DNA of 64,000 nucleotides from an uncultured Burkholderiales bacterium (GCA_951812315.1 CATOSA010000013.1:1-64000), one strand, 5' to 3'. Counted from the first letter of the stretch, positions 8,525 to 17,821 are shown. Notes: generated by a model from the letters alone, not told the origin. Numbers and translations are program-made.

Positions 8525-9170
8525 GATAGCTTTCCCACAAATCCAGCGTGACGCCGTCTTTCAGATTGCCCTGTTTTCCCCAAAGCGTACGCGCGGAAAA
8601 TCTGACGCCGTACAAATGCTGTGGCGCCTCACCATGTCCATGCGCATTGCTGTCAGGAAAGGCGTGCGCGCCATGGTGAAGCACGATCTTGCCTTCGAGA
8701 CCACGGGCGTAGCGCGGCAGCCGGGTGTGACCAACCGGGCTGTCTGTCACGGTACGAACAGTGTCGCCGATCCGAAAGCGCGGCGGCTGGTTAACTTCTC
8801 GATCGGATGGGCGCCCCTTTTTCAGTAACGATCGAATTGCGGCGGCGTCAAAGGGAGGCACCTCTTTCTTCGAACCAGCATCCGGTTTGCCACTACGTAA
8901 TTCCTGTTCCGTAATCAGTCCGTTCTCGAGCGACAGGTTGACCAGTTTCTCAAGCCAGCGCTTGTAATAGCTCGAACCAACATAAGTCGCCGGGTCAAGA
9001 CGCTCGATCGCGTGGCGTGAAGCGTCAATGCTCCACTTTCTCCAGCCGCCCATCGCGAAGTTCAGGGCAAAGCATTTGGCTTCCCACTCTTCGTGGAATA
9101 CCGGTTCGTCGCGTTCCGCATCCACGCGACCAAACCCGTGCATTCCTCCCATGTCATGGATCCCGTTCAT
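8508..9170 (-). CDS. nthB: Nitrile hydratase beta subunit
   Basis: A 220-residue beta subunit. It begins MNGIHDMGGMHGFG, a hallmark of the family, then has VFHEEWEAKCFALNFAM (~24-40) and YYKRWLEKLVNLSLENGLI (~68-86). The C-terminal SH3-like barrel includes RIGDTVRT (~137-144) and GKIVLHHGAHAFPDSNAHG (~165-183), followed by LYGVRFSARTLWG. With the alpha subunit it forms the cytoplasmic alpha-beta heterodimer that hydrates nitriles to amides. It starts 12 nt after the alpha gene stop and overlaps the accessory gene by 17 bp. No amidase gene is adjacent, so the amide product must be processed by an enzyme encoded elsewhere. Confidence 0.94.
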   Translation of the reverse strand: MNGIHDMGGMHGFGRVDAERDEPVFHEEWEAKCFALNFAMGGWRKWSIDASRHAIERLDPATYVGSSYYKRWLEKLVNLSLENGLITEQELRSGKPDAGSKKEVPPFDAAAIRSLLKKGRPSDREVNQPPRFRIGDTVRTVTDSPVGHTRLPRYARGLEGKIVLHHGAHAFPDSNAHGHGEAPQHLYGVRFSARTLWGKQGNLKDGVTLDLWESYLEPRE

Positions 9171-9182
9171 TGTGTGCAGCTC

Positions 9183-9821
9183 TCAATCGTCATTGGAATC
9201 TCCGGGAGGGGAAATGACACCGGTCCCGATCATCGAGTCGCGTGTGACCAGTTCAGCAAGCTGTGATTCGCTCAGCGATTCTGTGTCTTCAGGGCGTTTC
9301 GGAATGACCAGATAGCGGATCTCGGCGGTGGAATCCCAGACCTGCACGCTCGTACCTTCGGGCAATTCCACGCCGAATTCGGCCAGGACGCCACGCGGAT
9401 CCACGACCGCTCTCGACCGGTATTCAAATGACTTGTACCAGGTTGGCGGAATTCCCAGCACAGGCCACGGGTAGCATGAGCACAACGTACAGACGACCAT
9501 GTTGTGCACGTCGTCGGTATTCTCGACTGCGGCCATGTGCTCGCCCTGAATACCGCTAAAGCCCAGTTCCGCAATTGCGGAAGTCGCGTCGGCCAGAAGG
9601 CGCTCGCGATAAGCGGCGTCGCACCAGGCCTTGGCAACAACACGTGCGCCGTTCTTCGGCCCGATGTCATTCTGGAACGAGTCGATGAACGCATCGAGTG
9701 CCGCCGGATCGACCAGGCCTTTGTTCACCAGAAGCGTTTCCAGTGACTTTACTCGTAGTGCCGGATCCGAGGGCAACACCGAGTAGTCCGGGTCGTCGTG
9801 GTCATGGGAGTGGCCGCTCAT
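9183..9821 (-). CDS. nthA: Nitrile hydratase alpha subunit, cobalt type
   Basis: A 212-residue alpha subunit. The metal-binding claw is CTLCSC with Cys111, Cys114 and Cys116, preceded by MVV and followed by YPWPVLG. Thr at position 112 is the feature associated with cobalt enzymes, where iron enzymes carry Ser. Also typical are [14 protein letters not shown] (~134-147) and the C-terminal [11 protein letters not shown]. The histidine-rich start ([10 protein letters not shown]) could help bind metal. Family knowledge: Cys residues become oxidised to sulfinic/sulfenic acids in the active enzyme. First gene of the operon; promoter expected in 9822-9960. Confidence 0.95.
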   Translation of the reverse strand: MSGHSHDHDDPDYSVLPSDPALRVKSLETLLVNKGLVDPAALDAFIDSFQNDIGPKNGARVVAKAWCDAAYRERLLADATSAIAELGFSGIQGEHMAAVENTDDVHNMVVCTLCSCYPWPVLGIPPTWYKSFEYRSRAVVDPRGVLAEFGVELPEGTSVQVWDSTAEIRYLVIPKRPEDTESLSESQLAELVTRDSMIGTGVISPPGDSNDD

Positions 9822-9960
9822 TTCGTTCTCCTGTCGCGTTTGCTAAATAAGATGGACGAAACCGCACGACTATTGGCGTGCTTTCTTTGCAGTATAACTG
9901 ACCGCGGTAGGTGGGATTACTTGATCCGGTTCGTGTCTCTTCCAGCGCACTACAAACGAA

Positions 9961-9985
9961 AAAAGGTCCACCAAGTGGACCTTTT
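9961..9985 (-). terminator. Intrinsic terminator of the exported esterase gene
   Basis: Positions 9961-9971 and 9975-9985 form a perfect 11-bp stem with a 3-nt loop, with A-tract/T-tract ends on both sides (AAAAGGTCCAC / GTGGACCTTTT). It lies 62 bp past the stop codon of the minus-strand hydrolase (10048) and upstream of nthA, so it most likely ends hydrolase transcription. The symmetric ends would let it work in both directions. Confidence 0.85.
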
Positions 9986-10047
9986 CTTGTCGGCGGTCTG
10001 GAAACTTTTCGCAGCCCGCTTTCGGCCACAATGCGTTCTTGAGATCG

Positions 10048-11037
10048 CTACTTCAGATGCGCGCCAAGAAATTCGATCACCCTTTCGCCCAGCGAGGTTC
10101 TCCTGCCATCATCGCCAAGCGTGACGGCACCTGTGGGATAGAAATGGGCAAAGCCAGGCACCCAGACTAGCTGGGCATCAGCACCCTTGGCCCGCAATGT
10201 AGCAATTGTGTTCGGAGCTGTTTCCAAGGTCGCGGCGACATCGTTCTGAGAAATCACGATCATCATGGGCGGCGGGTCATGTCGCTCCATGACACCCGCA
10301 AGATCGAACATTGACGCAGGCGGAGACAATGGAAATGCGGCGGCAACCGGTGCATTGAGCCCGATAGCAACATTCATGACATTGCCACCGCCGGCAGAAT
10401 GGCCACCAACGGCGATCTTGTCCGGATCAACGCCGTATTGATCCGCATTGACACGGACGTAGTCCACAGCCTTTGCAGTATCCTCTGCGCCCGCCATGGC
10501 GGCATCCCACAGAACAATTCGTTCGTTGTCTGCGAGCGGGGGGAGGCCCATCGCTTGTCGCGTATAGTTTGTGCGTGCCATTGCTGCCGATTCGACTACC
10601 TCGTTAAGTGCAAGCATGTTCTCAGTGCCGGGTTGCCGGTCTGTTTGAGGTAGCTCGGGTGCCAATCGATACTCAATGACAAAGCAGACGTAGCCCAAAG
10701 GCGCGAGCAGCCTGGCGTAATCTTCCATACGGGAATGCACCGCTCCTGCCTCACGAAACGGCGGCTGTCGTCTACCACCGCGATGAAACGCACCTCCATG
10801 TACAAGAATCACCGCCGGGCGGGCATCGCCGTCACGGGGTTCACTGGGCGTGTAAATGTCGAGCTTCAGGATTCGTTCAGTTTCTTTGCCATCAACGATG
10901 ACGCGTCCTTTTCCGCACACGACGTCGGTCTCGACTTCGTAACCAAACACGGGGTTGGCAGCGGAGTATTCAGTAAGTGGAGCAGCAAGAACAAAAACGA
11001 TCAGTATCTGCAGAAGGAGTAGCTTGCGATAGTGCAT
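10048..11037 (-). CDS. Exported alpha/beta hydrolase (esterase/lipase)
   Basis: Start placed at 11037 because it opens a clear signal peptide (MHYRKLLLLQILIVFVLAAP, cleavage likely near YSAAN). The 329-residue product has the hormone-sensitive-lipase-like layout: oxyanion HGG in ILVHGGAFHRGG, the nucleophile elbow GGHSAGGGN, an Asp in VISQNDVAA and the His in PGFAHFYPTG. An extra insertion runs between the HGG and the nucleophile. This should be a periplasmic esterase, with unknown substrate. Several Cys residues (CGKG, CFV) may form disulfides after export. A perfect terminator follows at 9961-9985. Transcribed alone. Confidence 0.85.
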   Translation of the reverse strand: MHYRKLLLLQILIVFVLAAPLTEYSAANPVFGYEVETDVVCGKGRVIVDGKETERILKLDIYTPSEPRDGDARPAVILVHGGAFHRGGRRQPPFREAGAVHSRMEDYARLLAPLGYVCFVIEYRLAPELPQTDRQPGTENMLALNEVVESAAMARTNYTRQAMGLPPLADNERIVLWDAAMAGAEDTAKAVDYVRVNADQYGVDPDKIAVGGHSAGGGNVMNVAIGLNAPVAAAFPLSPPASMFDLAGVMERHDPPPMMIVISQNDVAATLETAPNTIATLRAKGADAQLVWVPGFAHFYPTGAVTLGDDGRRTSLGERVIEFLGAHLK

Positions 11038-11257
11038 CAGTGTTCTCGAAATATGGACAACCGAACTCGGTACGATACGCAAATTGTAGGACTCTTGCGG
11101 GTCGCTCACCAGCCAGGAGCTGTCATTCTTTCGTGAGCACTCTAAGCTCTTTGATGGCAAGATTGACGCGCTGAGGCTCTGCTATTTAACTACGCGCGCG
11201 TCACGTGATTTCCCCCGGAATCTATTGTCGTGGATATGGCATGGTCCATGGCGAGCT

Positions 11258-11309
11258 GGTGGCGGAATAGTCTCCACGCGAATGTAGCGAGTGGATACTA
11301 ACCGCCACC
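11258..11309 (-). terminator. Two-step hairpin downstream of aldolase gene
   Basis: An 8-bp outer stem (GGTGGCGG 11258-11265 with CCGCCACC 11302-11309) encloses a 5-bp inner stem (TCCAC 11273-11277 with GTGGA 11291-11295). It lies 17 bp past the stop of the minus-strand aldolase gene and is the likely 3' end signal of its mRNA, although no T-run follows. A structured RNA is the alternative; it does not fold as a tRNA. Confidence 0.45.
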
Positions 11310-11325
11310 TTGCGGACCGATCCGC

Positions 11326-12219
11326 TCAGGTCTTTGAAGCATCGAAGATCGACTGGATCGCCGCATCGAGCATGCCGTCAAACTCGGCGTCAGATTGCTG
11401 CGCGGACAGCCCTTGGGTCAGTGCGCGCGAGAAACTCGCGATCATGCCGTTATTCTGGGCAAGCCGGCGATTGGCTTCATCCCGGCTGTAACCGCCTGAC
11501 AGCGCCACGACCCGGACCATGTTCGGGTGCTCCTGGCAGGCGCTGTAGAAATTTGCTTCTTCCGGTAACGTCAGCTTGAACATCACCAGTTCGCTCGAGT
11601 CGAGCTTGTCGAGGTTGGCCAGCAGCTCCTTTCTGAGCAGCGCTTCCGCCTCGGCCTTGTCGGGCGCGTTGATGTCAACCTCAGGCTCGATGATCGGGGT
11701 GAGGCCGGCAGCGATGATGCGTTTGCCGATCTCGAACTGCTGGGCGACGATGGCTTCGATGCCGGCGGGATTGGCCGATTTGATCACGGAGCGCATCTTC
11801 GTTCCGAAAACCGGTTGTGCTTTCGCCTTTTTCAGCAAGGCGTCCAGGCCAGGCATCGGCTTCATAAGCTGAACGCCGTTGGCCTCTTCCGCCAATCCCT
11901 TGTCGACCTTGAGAAAAGGTACGACGTTCTTGTCCTCCCAGAGATAGCTCGCCGAGTTCTTGCCGTCAATTTCACGGTCGAGCGTGTTCTCGAACAGAAT
12001 GGCGCCAAGAATGCGGTCGCCGTTGAAAGCCGGCGATTTGACGATGCGCGTACGCATCGCGTGCACTACGGAGAACATCTCGTCGTCGTTGCTGTAGGCG
12101 TCTTCGCCAATTCCGTAGAGGCCAAGCGCCTTCGGTGTGCTGCCGCCACTCTGATCGAGTGCGGCGATGAATCCGTCTGCTGTGCGGACTTTGTTCAGTT
12201 GGTCGTCGAGGGTGGACAT
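11326..12219 (-). CDS. Fructose-bisphosphate aldolase, class I
   Basis: A 297-residue protein of the short bacterial class I aldolase family. It begins [27 protein letters not shown], recognisable in [16 protein letters not shown] (~17-32), then has [13 protein letters not shown] (~74-86) and PIIEPEVDI (~175-183). The expected Schiff-base lysine is Lys215 in [11 protein letters not shown], and [14 protein letters not shown] (~234-247) is the phosphate-binding loop. It splits fructose 1,6-bisphosphate into triose phosphates without metal. An AAAGGAAAAG ribosome-binding site lies before the ATG. It is monocistronic, with a hairpin after the stop. Confidence 0.93.
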   Translation of the reverse strand: MSTLDDQLNKVRTADGFIAALDQSGGSTPKALGLYGIGEDAYSNDDEMFSVVHAMRTRIVKSPAFNGDRILGAILFENTLDREIDGKNSASYLWEDKNVVPFLKVDKGLAEEANGVQLMKPMPGLDALLKKAKAQPVFGTKMRSVIKSANPAGIEAIVAQQFEIGKRIIAAGLTPIIEPEVDINAPDKAEAEALLRKELLANLDKLDSSELVMFKLTLPEEANFYSACQEHPNMVRVVALSGGYSRDEANRRLAQNNGMIASFSRALTQGLSAQQSDAEFDGMLDAAIQSIFDASKT

Positions 12220-12516
12220 CGGGGTCGCTTTTCCTTTCGTTAACGTGAATCTCCAGATTAGATGATAACCCGCACAGGGCGTGAGTTCACGGCAAACGCG
12301 TCCCTATGCCGCAGGCGCGGACGGATGTCTGATTCGGTATGCGCGCCTAAGGTCGCGGCTGCCTCGGATGAAGAAATTGTCGAATGAATTCATGTGGCTG
12401 GCGTCATGACCTCGTGTGGCCCGGGCAAGCCGTCGCCAACCGGCGTGAACTGCCGGTCGCAAATGTCCATGCTATGTTCTGATATTGAGGGGACCGAATT
12501 GAACGGAGGTCTGGAT

Positions 12517-12975
12517 ATGTCCGCCCTGAAGTCCGAATTTTTGTTCAACCTGAGCGCTTCAGTTACGCGCCTGCACGATGTTGGTCCTGTGCCATCCGGT
12601 ACGCGCCACGTTGATCTTCTGGGTCCGGGCACGTTCGAAGGGCCGCGGTTAAGCGGCGAGGTACTCAGCGGCGGCCTTGACATGAAGACCATACGTGCCG
12701 ACGACGCAGTCATCCCCAACGTTCGCCTGGTTATGAAAACGAATGACGATGCGATCATTTTCATGCACTACACCGGTATCCGCTGCGGCCCGGCGGAAGT
12801 GATGGCCAGGATCGCCGCTGGCGAGATCGTTGATGGGTCCGAGTATTACCATCGCAACACCCCGTACTTCGAGACGTCTTCGCCGAAATACGCATGGCTC
12901 AACCGCATCGTTGCGGTAGGGATCGGTTGGCGAAAGGCGGATCGTGCTGGATACGAGGTGTTCGAGATTCTCTAG
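12517..12975 (+). CDS. DUF3237 domain protein
   Basis: Start set at 12517 because an ACGGAGGT box lies 7 nt upstream. The 152-residue product matches the DUF3237 pattern: VGPVPSGTRHVDLLGPGTFEGPRLSG (key parts VGPVPSG and GTFEGPRLSGEVL, ~22-50), GGLDMKTIRADDAVIPNVR (~52-70), and IFMHYTGIR (~80-88). The ending YAWLNRIVAVGIGWRK and YEVFEIL is typical. This family makes a lipocalin-like beta barrel of unknown role and often sits among aromatic or xenobiotic degradation genes. Here it stands alone between the aldolase and HIT genes. Confidence 0.85.
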   Translation: MSALKSEFLFNLSASVTRLHDVGPVPSGTRHVDLLGPGTFEGPRLSGEVLSGGLDMKTIRADDAVIPNVRLVMKTNDDAIIFMHYTGIRCGPAEVMARIAAGEIVDGSEYYHRNTPYFETSSPKYAWLNRIVAVGIGWRKADRAGYEVFEIL

Positions 12976-13133
12976 CGGCGTTGATATCTGCCTCGACATC
13001 CGGCGAAGCGTGCCTCTCACTCCGGAGCTTGGTTTATGAGGCAGAATGATGAACGTCACCTGTTCACTGATAGTACGTAACTGGCATGTAGACCGGGCGA
13101 GACCCAGCACACACTGTGGAGGAGATACAGATC

Positions 13134-13550
13134 TTGAGCTACGACAACAACAACGTGTTTGCCAAAATTTTGCGCGACGAACTGCCTTCGGAGCGCGTTT
13201 ATGAAGACGAGCATACTGTCGCCATGATGGATATCATGCCGCGCACCGATGGGCACGTTCTGGTCATTCCAAAATCACCCGCGCGCAATATTCTGGACGC
13301 GACCCCGGAACAACTCGCGGCGTGTATGGCGAGCGTGCAGAAAGTCAGCCACGCCTTGATGAAAGCGTTTGGTGCGCCGGGAATTACGATTCAGCAGTTC
13401 AATGAATCAGCCGGCGGGCAGGAAGTTTTTCACTTGCATTTTCATGTCCTGCCCAGACACGATGGTGTCAGGCTACGCCGGCCGGGCGGTATGGAAGAGC
13501 CGTATGTAATCAAGGCCAATGCCGAAAAAATACGTGCGGCACTGGATTGA
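13134..13550 (+). CDS. HIT family nucleotide-binding hydrolase
   Basis: The probable start is the TTG at 13134, because a strong GGAGGAG box (13118-13124) stands 9 nt upstream. The alternative GTG at 13116 would place that box inside the gene. The product has ~138 residues with VFAKILRDELPSERVYEDE at the N-terminus, GHVLVIPKSPARNI in the middle and the histidine triad in EVFHLHFHVLPRH. Family members hydrolyse dinucleotide polyphosphates or nucleoside phosphoramidates in the cytoplasm. It converges on the last gene of the light-regulated operon, with 69 bp between stops. Confidence 0.92.
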   Translation: MSYDNNNVFAKILRDELPSERVYEDEHTVAMMDIMPRTDGHVLVIPKSPARNILDATPEQLAACMASVQKVSHALMKAFGAPGITIQQFNESAGGQEVFHLHFHVLPRHDGVRLRRPGGMEEPYVIKANAEKIRAALD

Positions 13551-13619
13551 TGCTTCGCATGCGCGGCTGTCGCTGAAACTCTGACTTGCTCGCGCCGATG
13601 TGGCGTTAAGTAGTGCGGG

Positions 13620-14855
13620 TCACCAATTTCTCGTCAGCAGCATCTGCACATCGCCCAGCGCCCGCTCTGCGAATCCTGCCTCGCAATAGCTCAGGTAATA
13701 CTCCCACATGCGGCAGAAACTGTCGGGGTAGCCAAGCGCACGAACTTGTTCGATATTGGCGAAAAAATTGTCGCGCCATCTGGCCAGGGTTGTCGCGTAA
13801 TGCGGGCCGATATCCTCAAGTTGTGTGATCTGCAGATCACTTGAATCCGACATTGCCTGCGCGAGTGCGCTGATTGAGGGAATGCAACTGCCGGGGAAAA
13901 TGTAGCGCTTGATGAAATCCACTTCGTCGCGAGCGCGGGCGAAGTGCCGGTCAGCAATCGTGATCGACTGCAGCAGCATCTGGCCGCCCGGAATGAGACG
14001 ATCTGCGCAGCGTTGGAAGAATTCGCCGTAGTATTGGTGGCCAACTGCTTCGATCAATTCGATGGACACCAGTTTGTCAAAGGTTCCGGTGAGGTCGCGA
14101 TAATCCTTGAGGAGCACGGTAATGCGGTTCTGCAGCCCGGCACTACATACGCGATCAACGGCAAGTTCGTGTTGGCTCGGCGATATGGTCGTCGTCGTAA
14201 CACGACACCCATAGTTGCGAGCGGCGTGGATCGCGAAGCCTCCCCAGCCAGTGCCGATTTCAAGCACATGATCTTCCGGGGAGAGCGCGAGCTTTTGGCA
14301 AATGGCATCGAGTTTGGCTGTGGACGCCTGTCGCAAGCTCATGTCCGGGTGCTCGAAGAGCGCGCATGAGTACATCATCGTCTCGTCAAGGAACAACCGG
14401 AAGAAACTGTTTCCGAGGTCATAGTGCGCAGAAATATTCTTGCGACTACCGGCAAGCGTGTTGCGATGCCACCAGTGCGCTGCGACGCGAATTGGCGCGG
14501 TAAGTTTGGCCAGTCCAGTTTCCATTGAGTCAAGGGCTTCGCGATTGCACAGGAAGAGTCGCATTAAACTGGTGAGATCGTCAGACTTCCAGTGGCCGAG
14601 CATGTACGATTCGGCGGCGCCCACCGAGCCGCCGAACGCAACCTCCGCATAGAAAGCTTGATCCAGGACAGTGATGGTTGCGTTGAATCCAGTGTGCTCA
14701 TTGCCGAAGCAATGGACGTCGTTTCCCTCGTAGATTCTCAGTTGGCCTTCTCGCAGATCTGATAGTCGCGCGAAGACAAGCCTTTTCGCAAGTGCGCCGA
14801 GGGGGTTGCTGCGCGCAGTATTTCGGGAAAGGTTGATTAGTGTTGTGTCGGTCAT
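13620..14855 (-). CDS. cfa: Cyclopropane-fatty-acyl-phospholipid synthase family methyltransferase (operon gene 10)
   Basis: A 411-residue SAM-dependent enzyme of full CFA-synthase length. After a ~120-residue N-terminal lipid-binding region come AHYDLGNSFFRLFLDETMMYSCALFEH (parts AHYDLGNSFF and DETMMYSCALFE, ~145-170) and the SAM site HVLEIGTGWGGFAIHAA (~195-211). Then SIELIEAVGHQYYGEFF and YIFPGSCIPS, all diagnostic. It methylates double bonds of phospholipid acyl chains at the membrane. Its start overlaps the DUF1365 gene stop by 4 bp (ATGA). The amine-oxidase, DUF1365, CFA trio is a recurring cassette in light- or singlet-oxygen-induced loci. Confidence 0.93.
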   Translation of the reverse strand: MTDTTLINLSRNTARSNPLGALAKRLVFARLSDLREGQLRIYEGNDVHCFGNEHTGFNATITVLDQAFYAEVAFGGSVGAAESYMLGHWKSDDLTSLMRLFLCNREALDSMETGLAKLTAPIRVAAHWWHRNTLAGSRKNISAHYDLGNSFFRLFLDETMMYSCALFEHPDMSLRQASTAKLDAICQKLALSPEDHVLEIGTGWGGFAIHAARNYGCRVTTTTISPSQHELAVDRVCSAGLQNRITVLLKDYRDLTGTFDKLVSIELIEAVGHQYYGEFFQRCADRLIPGGQMLLQSITIADRHFARARDEVDFIKRYIFPGSCIPSISALAQAMSDSSDLQITQLEDIGPHYATTLARWRDNFFANIEQVRALGYPDSFCRMWEYYLSYCEAGFAERALGDVQMLLTRNW

Positions 14856-15622
14856 GTCAGTTCTTGTTCAGTTGCCTTGTCGGGATGTATATGGAAAGGA
14901 ACGCGTTTCGCCCGCAGCCTTAGTGCCTGCCAGTAAATTCTGACGAGGACCTGAAGCGTGGCAAACGGGAATCGAGCAAGGGCGTTGGCGAGACTGGCGG
15001 TGGTGATTTCCTGCCGCTGAAGTGAGAGCGTTGCGTCAAAAACAGTTGCGTTAGCACGTTGGTTTTTCATGTGTACGGCAAGACGCGCCCCGGGTGACGT
15101 GAAGCGCCAGTCATAGCCAATATTCATTGGCATGAACGGCGATACATGAAACGATTTTCCAAACTGAAAACGCAGTTTTTCGTTTTGTTCCGCACCTTCA
15201 GGCGCGCTCAATACGTACGCGTGTCGCTCATTCCATGGTGTATTGGTGATTTCTGCAACGATGGTCTCAATGCGATCGCCGGCGGAGTTGTAGCAATAGT
15301 AGAAAGTGACGGGGTTGAAGCAATGACCGAAAGTGCGCAGATGCGTGAGCATTCTGATTGGTCCGGCCGGGCGTTTCCCGGTGTCCCGTTGCACCCGTTC
15401 GCGCACGGCCTCTTCCAGTGGAATCCGTGGATCACCCAGATAATCAGCGCGTCGAAACCATGCGAGCGCGGGTCGTTTGGTGGACCATAACCAGCGGTCA
15501 CGAAACACGTCGTTCAGTTCCGACAGGTCGAGCCAGGCCATGCAAATGCCGTAGTCGAAGCTGTGCGGGATGGGGTCGAAGCGTCGGTGCCTAAGCCGAC
15601 CGACGTATAGCGCGCTGTGCAT
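14852..15622 (-). CDS. DUF1365 family protein (operon gene 9)
   Basis: Start set at 15622, where an AAGGAA box precedes ATG and the conserved beginning MHSALYVGRLRHRRFDPIPH matches the family. The 256-residue product includes HSFDYGICMAWLDLSEL (~18-34), MLTHLRTFGHCFNPVTFYYC (~105-124) and VAEITNTPWNERHAYVL (~137-153). DUF1365 proteins are found almost always beside CFA-type methyltransferases and flavin amine oxidases and are thought to take part in acyl-chain modification, without a defined reaction. It overlaps the upstream flavoprotein gene by 32 bp and the downstream cfa gene by 4 bp. Confidence 0.92.
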   Translation of the reverse strand: MHSALYVGRLRHRRFDPIPHSFDYGICMAWLDLSELNDVFRDRWLWSTKRPALAWFRRADYLGDPRIPLEEAVRERVQRDTGKRPAGPIRMLTHLRTFGHCFNPVTFYYCYNSAGDRIETIVAEITNTPWNERHAYVLSAPEGAEQNEKLRFQFGKSFHVSPFMPMNIGYDWRFTSPGARLAVHMKNQRANATVFDATLSLQRQEITTASLANALARFPFATLQVLVRIYWQALRLRAKRVPFHIHPDKATEQELT

Positions 15623-16877
15623 GCTTTCCTTCGAGGTGGTCTTGTTTGAAGTGGTCAAGCGCATTGAGCGCGCTGACAACGCCGTCTTCATGAAAACCGT
15701 TGCGCCACCATGCGCCGCAGAAGTAGGTTCCGCGCTCGCCGTTCAGTTCCCGCTGGCGTGTCTGAGCAGATACTGATTCCGGTGTAAACAACGGGTGGTG
15801 ATAGGTTATTTTCTTGATGATGCGAGACGGATTGATGGCGTCGCTGCGGTTCAACGTAACGAGAAACGGCGTCGGCGCATTGAGTCGCTGCAGGATATTC
15901 ATGTTGTAGGTAAGGGCCACCGGTCCGCGATGGCCGGGCAAGACGTGATAGTTCCATGCAGCCCACGCGAGGCGCCGTTTCGGAAGCAGGCTGGTATCTG
16001 TGTGGAGAACGGCTTCGTTGTGCTGATAAGGGATTGCGCCGAGCACTTCGCGCTCTGCGTTGTCGGCATCAGGGAGCAGTGCGAGCGCCTGGTCACTATG
16101 GCAGGCGAAGAACACCGAATCATAACGTTCAGCTTCCATTCCGCGTGCTTTGACGATGACGCAGCCCGGAAGTCGACGCACCGATTCCACAGGTGTCGCG
16201 AGCCGGATGCGATCTCTAAACGGTGCGGTCAGTTTTTCTACGTACGTTGCAGAGCCACCTCTGATAGTGCGCCATGTCGGGCGGTCGTTTACGCTGAGCA
16301 TCCCATGGTTGTGCAGAAACCGTACGAAGAAACGCGCCGGAAACTTCAGCATCGATTCCGCGTCGGTAGACCAGATCGCGGCGCCCATTGGCACAATGTA
16401 ATGCTCGATGAATGCGCGGCCGTAGCGTCCGCGTGTGAGTAAATCACCAAGTGGCAATTCTCCGCCCGGTTCGGAAAGCAGGGCCGGTGCCTCGCGGTTA
16501 AAGCGCAGGATGTCGCGGATCATGGTCAGGAACGAAGGTCGCAGAATATTGCGGCGCTGGGCGAACAACGTATTGAGCGTCGTGCCGTTGTACTCCAGAC
16601 CGCTCGATTCGTTGCGAACCGAGAAACTCATGCTGCTCTCCTGCGACGCGACGCCAATTTCGTCGAGCAGCGCAATGAAGTTTGGGTAAGTGCGATCGTT
16701 GAACACGATAAACCCGGTGTCGACCTGATAGTAGTGTCCTTGCTGCTCGACATTGTGCGTGTGCGTATGTCTGCCCACGTGTCGCGCCGCTTCGAAAACA
16801 GTTATGTCGTGATCGCGGTGCAGCCGGTGCGCGACAACATTGCCGGCGATACCGCTACCGATGATGGCGATTTTCAT
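15591..16877 (-). CDS. FAD-dependent amine-oxidase-like oxidoreductase (operon gene 8)
   Basis: Start at 16877 gives a 428-residue protein opening directly with the FAD-binding site MKIAIIGSGIAGNVVAHRL (residues 1-19) and the acidic strand end ITVFEAARHVGRHTHT. Further on are VDTGFIVFNDRTYPN (~53-67), YIVPMGAAIWS and, near the end, GERGTYFCGAWWRNGFHEDGV (parts TYFCGAWW and GFHEDGV). This is the COG2907 type of flavoprotein, likely a fatty-acid desaturase/oxidase-like enzyme rather than a true amine oxidase. Its ATG overlaps the stop of the desaturase gene (ATGA). It works with DUF1365 and CFA products, by context. Confidence 0.9.
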   Translation of the reverse strand: MKIAIIGSGIAGNVVAHRLHRDHDITVFEAARHVGRHTHTHNVEQQGHYYQVDTGFIVFNDRTYPNFIALLDEIGVASQESSMSFSVRNESSGLEYNGTTLNTLFAQRRNILRPSFLTMIRDILRFNREAPALLSEPGGELPLGDLLTRGRYGRAFIEHYIVPMGAAIWSTDAESMLKFPARFFVRFLHNHGMLSVNDRPTWRTIRGGSATYVEKLTAPFRDRIRLATPVESVRRLPGCVIVKARGMEAERYDSVFFACHSDQALALLPDADNAEREVLGAIPYQHNEAVLHTDTSLLPKRRLAWAAWNYHVLPGHRGPVALTYNMNILQRLNAPTPFLVTLNRSDAINPSRIIKKITYHHPLFTPESVSAQTRQRELNGERGTYFCGAWWRNGFHEDGVVSALNALDHFKQDHLEGKHAQRAIRRSA

Positions 16878-17821
16878 TTGCGAAGGTTCTCCGGCATTTG
16901 GCGCGCTTCTCTTGTCGCAATTGGCACCGCACGAAGGTTCCAGATCAGCCCAAGTGCGGCCAACAGCCGCAACCCGTAATAGCTCAGGTCGATTTCCCAC
17001 CAATAAAAGCCCTGGCGGGCGGCGCCGGGAAAATGGTGGTGATTGTTGTGCCAGCCTTCGCCAAGTGTGATCAGGGCGAGCCAGAAGTTATTGCGTGAAT
17101 CGTCACGCGTGGCGTAGCGCCGCGCGCCGAATCTGTGCGCCAGCGAGTTGATCGTAAATGTCGCGTGATAAAGAACGACGGTAGAAATGCAAAAGCCCCA
17201 TACCATGAGCTGGGCTCCGTTGGTATTGAGCCCGGGCGCGGCATGCTCGAGCCAGGAACCGAGGCCGTAAAGAACAAGGGCGAGACACGTTGGCGCCACC
17301 ACGTCAAAACGATCCAGCCAACGCAGCTCTGGATAGCGTTCGAGATCGCAAACAAGGCCTTGGCGTGTCGCGAAATTCTCGTCGGCAAGAAACCATGCAA
17401 TGTGACTCCAGAAGAATCCGTGGACGTGAGGCGAGTGGCTGTCGCCCGGGCCGTCTGAATGCAGGTGATGGTGACGATGGTGCGATGCCCACCAAAGTGG
17501 CCCGCGTTGCACCGCGGAAGAAGCGAGTAGAGCGAAGATAAACTGGGCTGTTCGCGTTGTGTGGAAGGCGCGATGCGAGAAGTAGCGATGGTAGAAAGCC
17601 GTTATCGCAAACATGCGCAGCACAAACAGACTTGCTGCGACTACTAGCGCGGTGGTGCTCGTGCCAACCCAAAGTACGCCGAGACAGCCGGCGTGCAGCA
17701 GGACGAACGGCACGACCCGTGGCCAGTCGATGCGACGACCGACGGCTTCGTTCGCCTGCAATACTCCGGCGCCGTTGTCTACCCAGCGCCTGACGGCAGT
17801 GGCGAAGCTCGGCGCCGTCAC
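16874..17821 (-). CDS. Membrane fatty acid (acyl-CoA) desaturase (operon gene 7)
   Basis: The start is a GTG at 17821: GGAGGAT lies 6 nt before it and it overlaps the lipocalin stop as GTGA, whereas the upstream ATG (17857) has no ribosome-binding site. The 315-residue protein has the three histidine boxes of stearoyl-CoA-type desaturases: HRYFSH, HHRHHH and, near the C-terminus, GWHNNHHHFP. Hydrophobic segments (VPFVLLHAGCLGVLWV, LVVAASLFVLRMFAI) flank them. It would place a double bond in acyl chains at the inner membrane using di-iron and oxygen, making substrate for the CFA-type methyltransferases. Confidence 0.92.
   Translation of the reverse strand: MTAPSFATAVRRWVDNGAGVLQANEAVGRRIDWPRVVPFVLLHAGCLGVLWVGTSTTALVVAASLFVLRMFAITAFYHRYFSHRAFHTTRTAQFIFALLASSAVQRGPLWWASHHRHHHLHSDGPGDSHSPHVHGFFWSHIAWFLADENFATRQGLVCDLERYPELRWLDRFDVVAPTCLALVLYGLGSWLEHAAPGLNTNGAQLMVWGFCISTVVLYHATFTINSLAHRFGARRYATRDDSRNNFWLALITLGEGWHNNHHHFPGAARQGFYWWEIDLSYYGLRLLAALGLIWNLRAVPIATREARQMPENLRK

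Noticed and set aside
11258..11309. tRNA or riboswitch-like RNA
   Set aside because: The fold is only an 8-bp and a 5-bp stem in line. There is no cloverleaf, anticodon or CCA end, and its position fits a 3' end of the aldolase mRNA.
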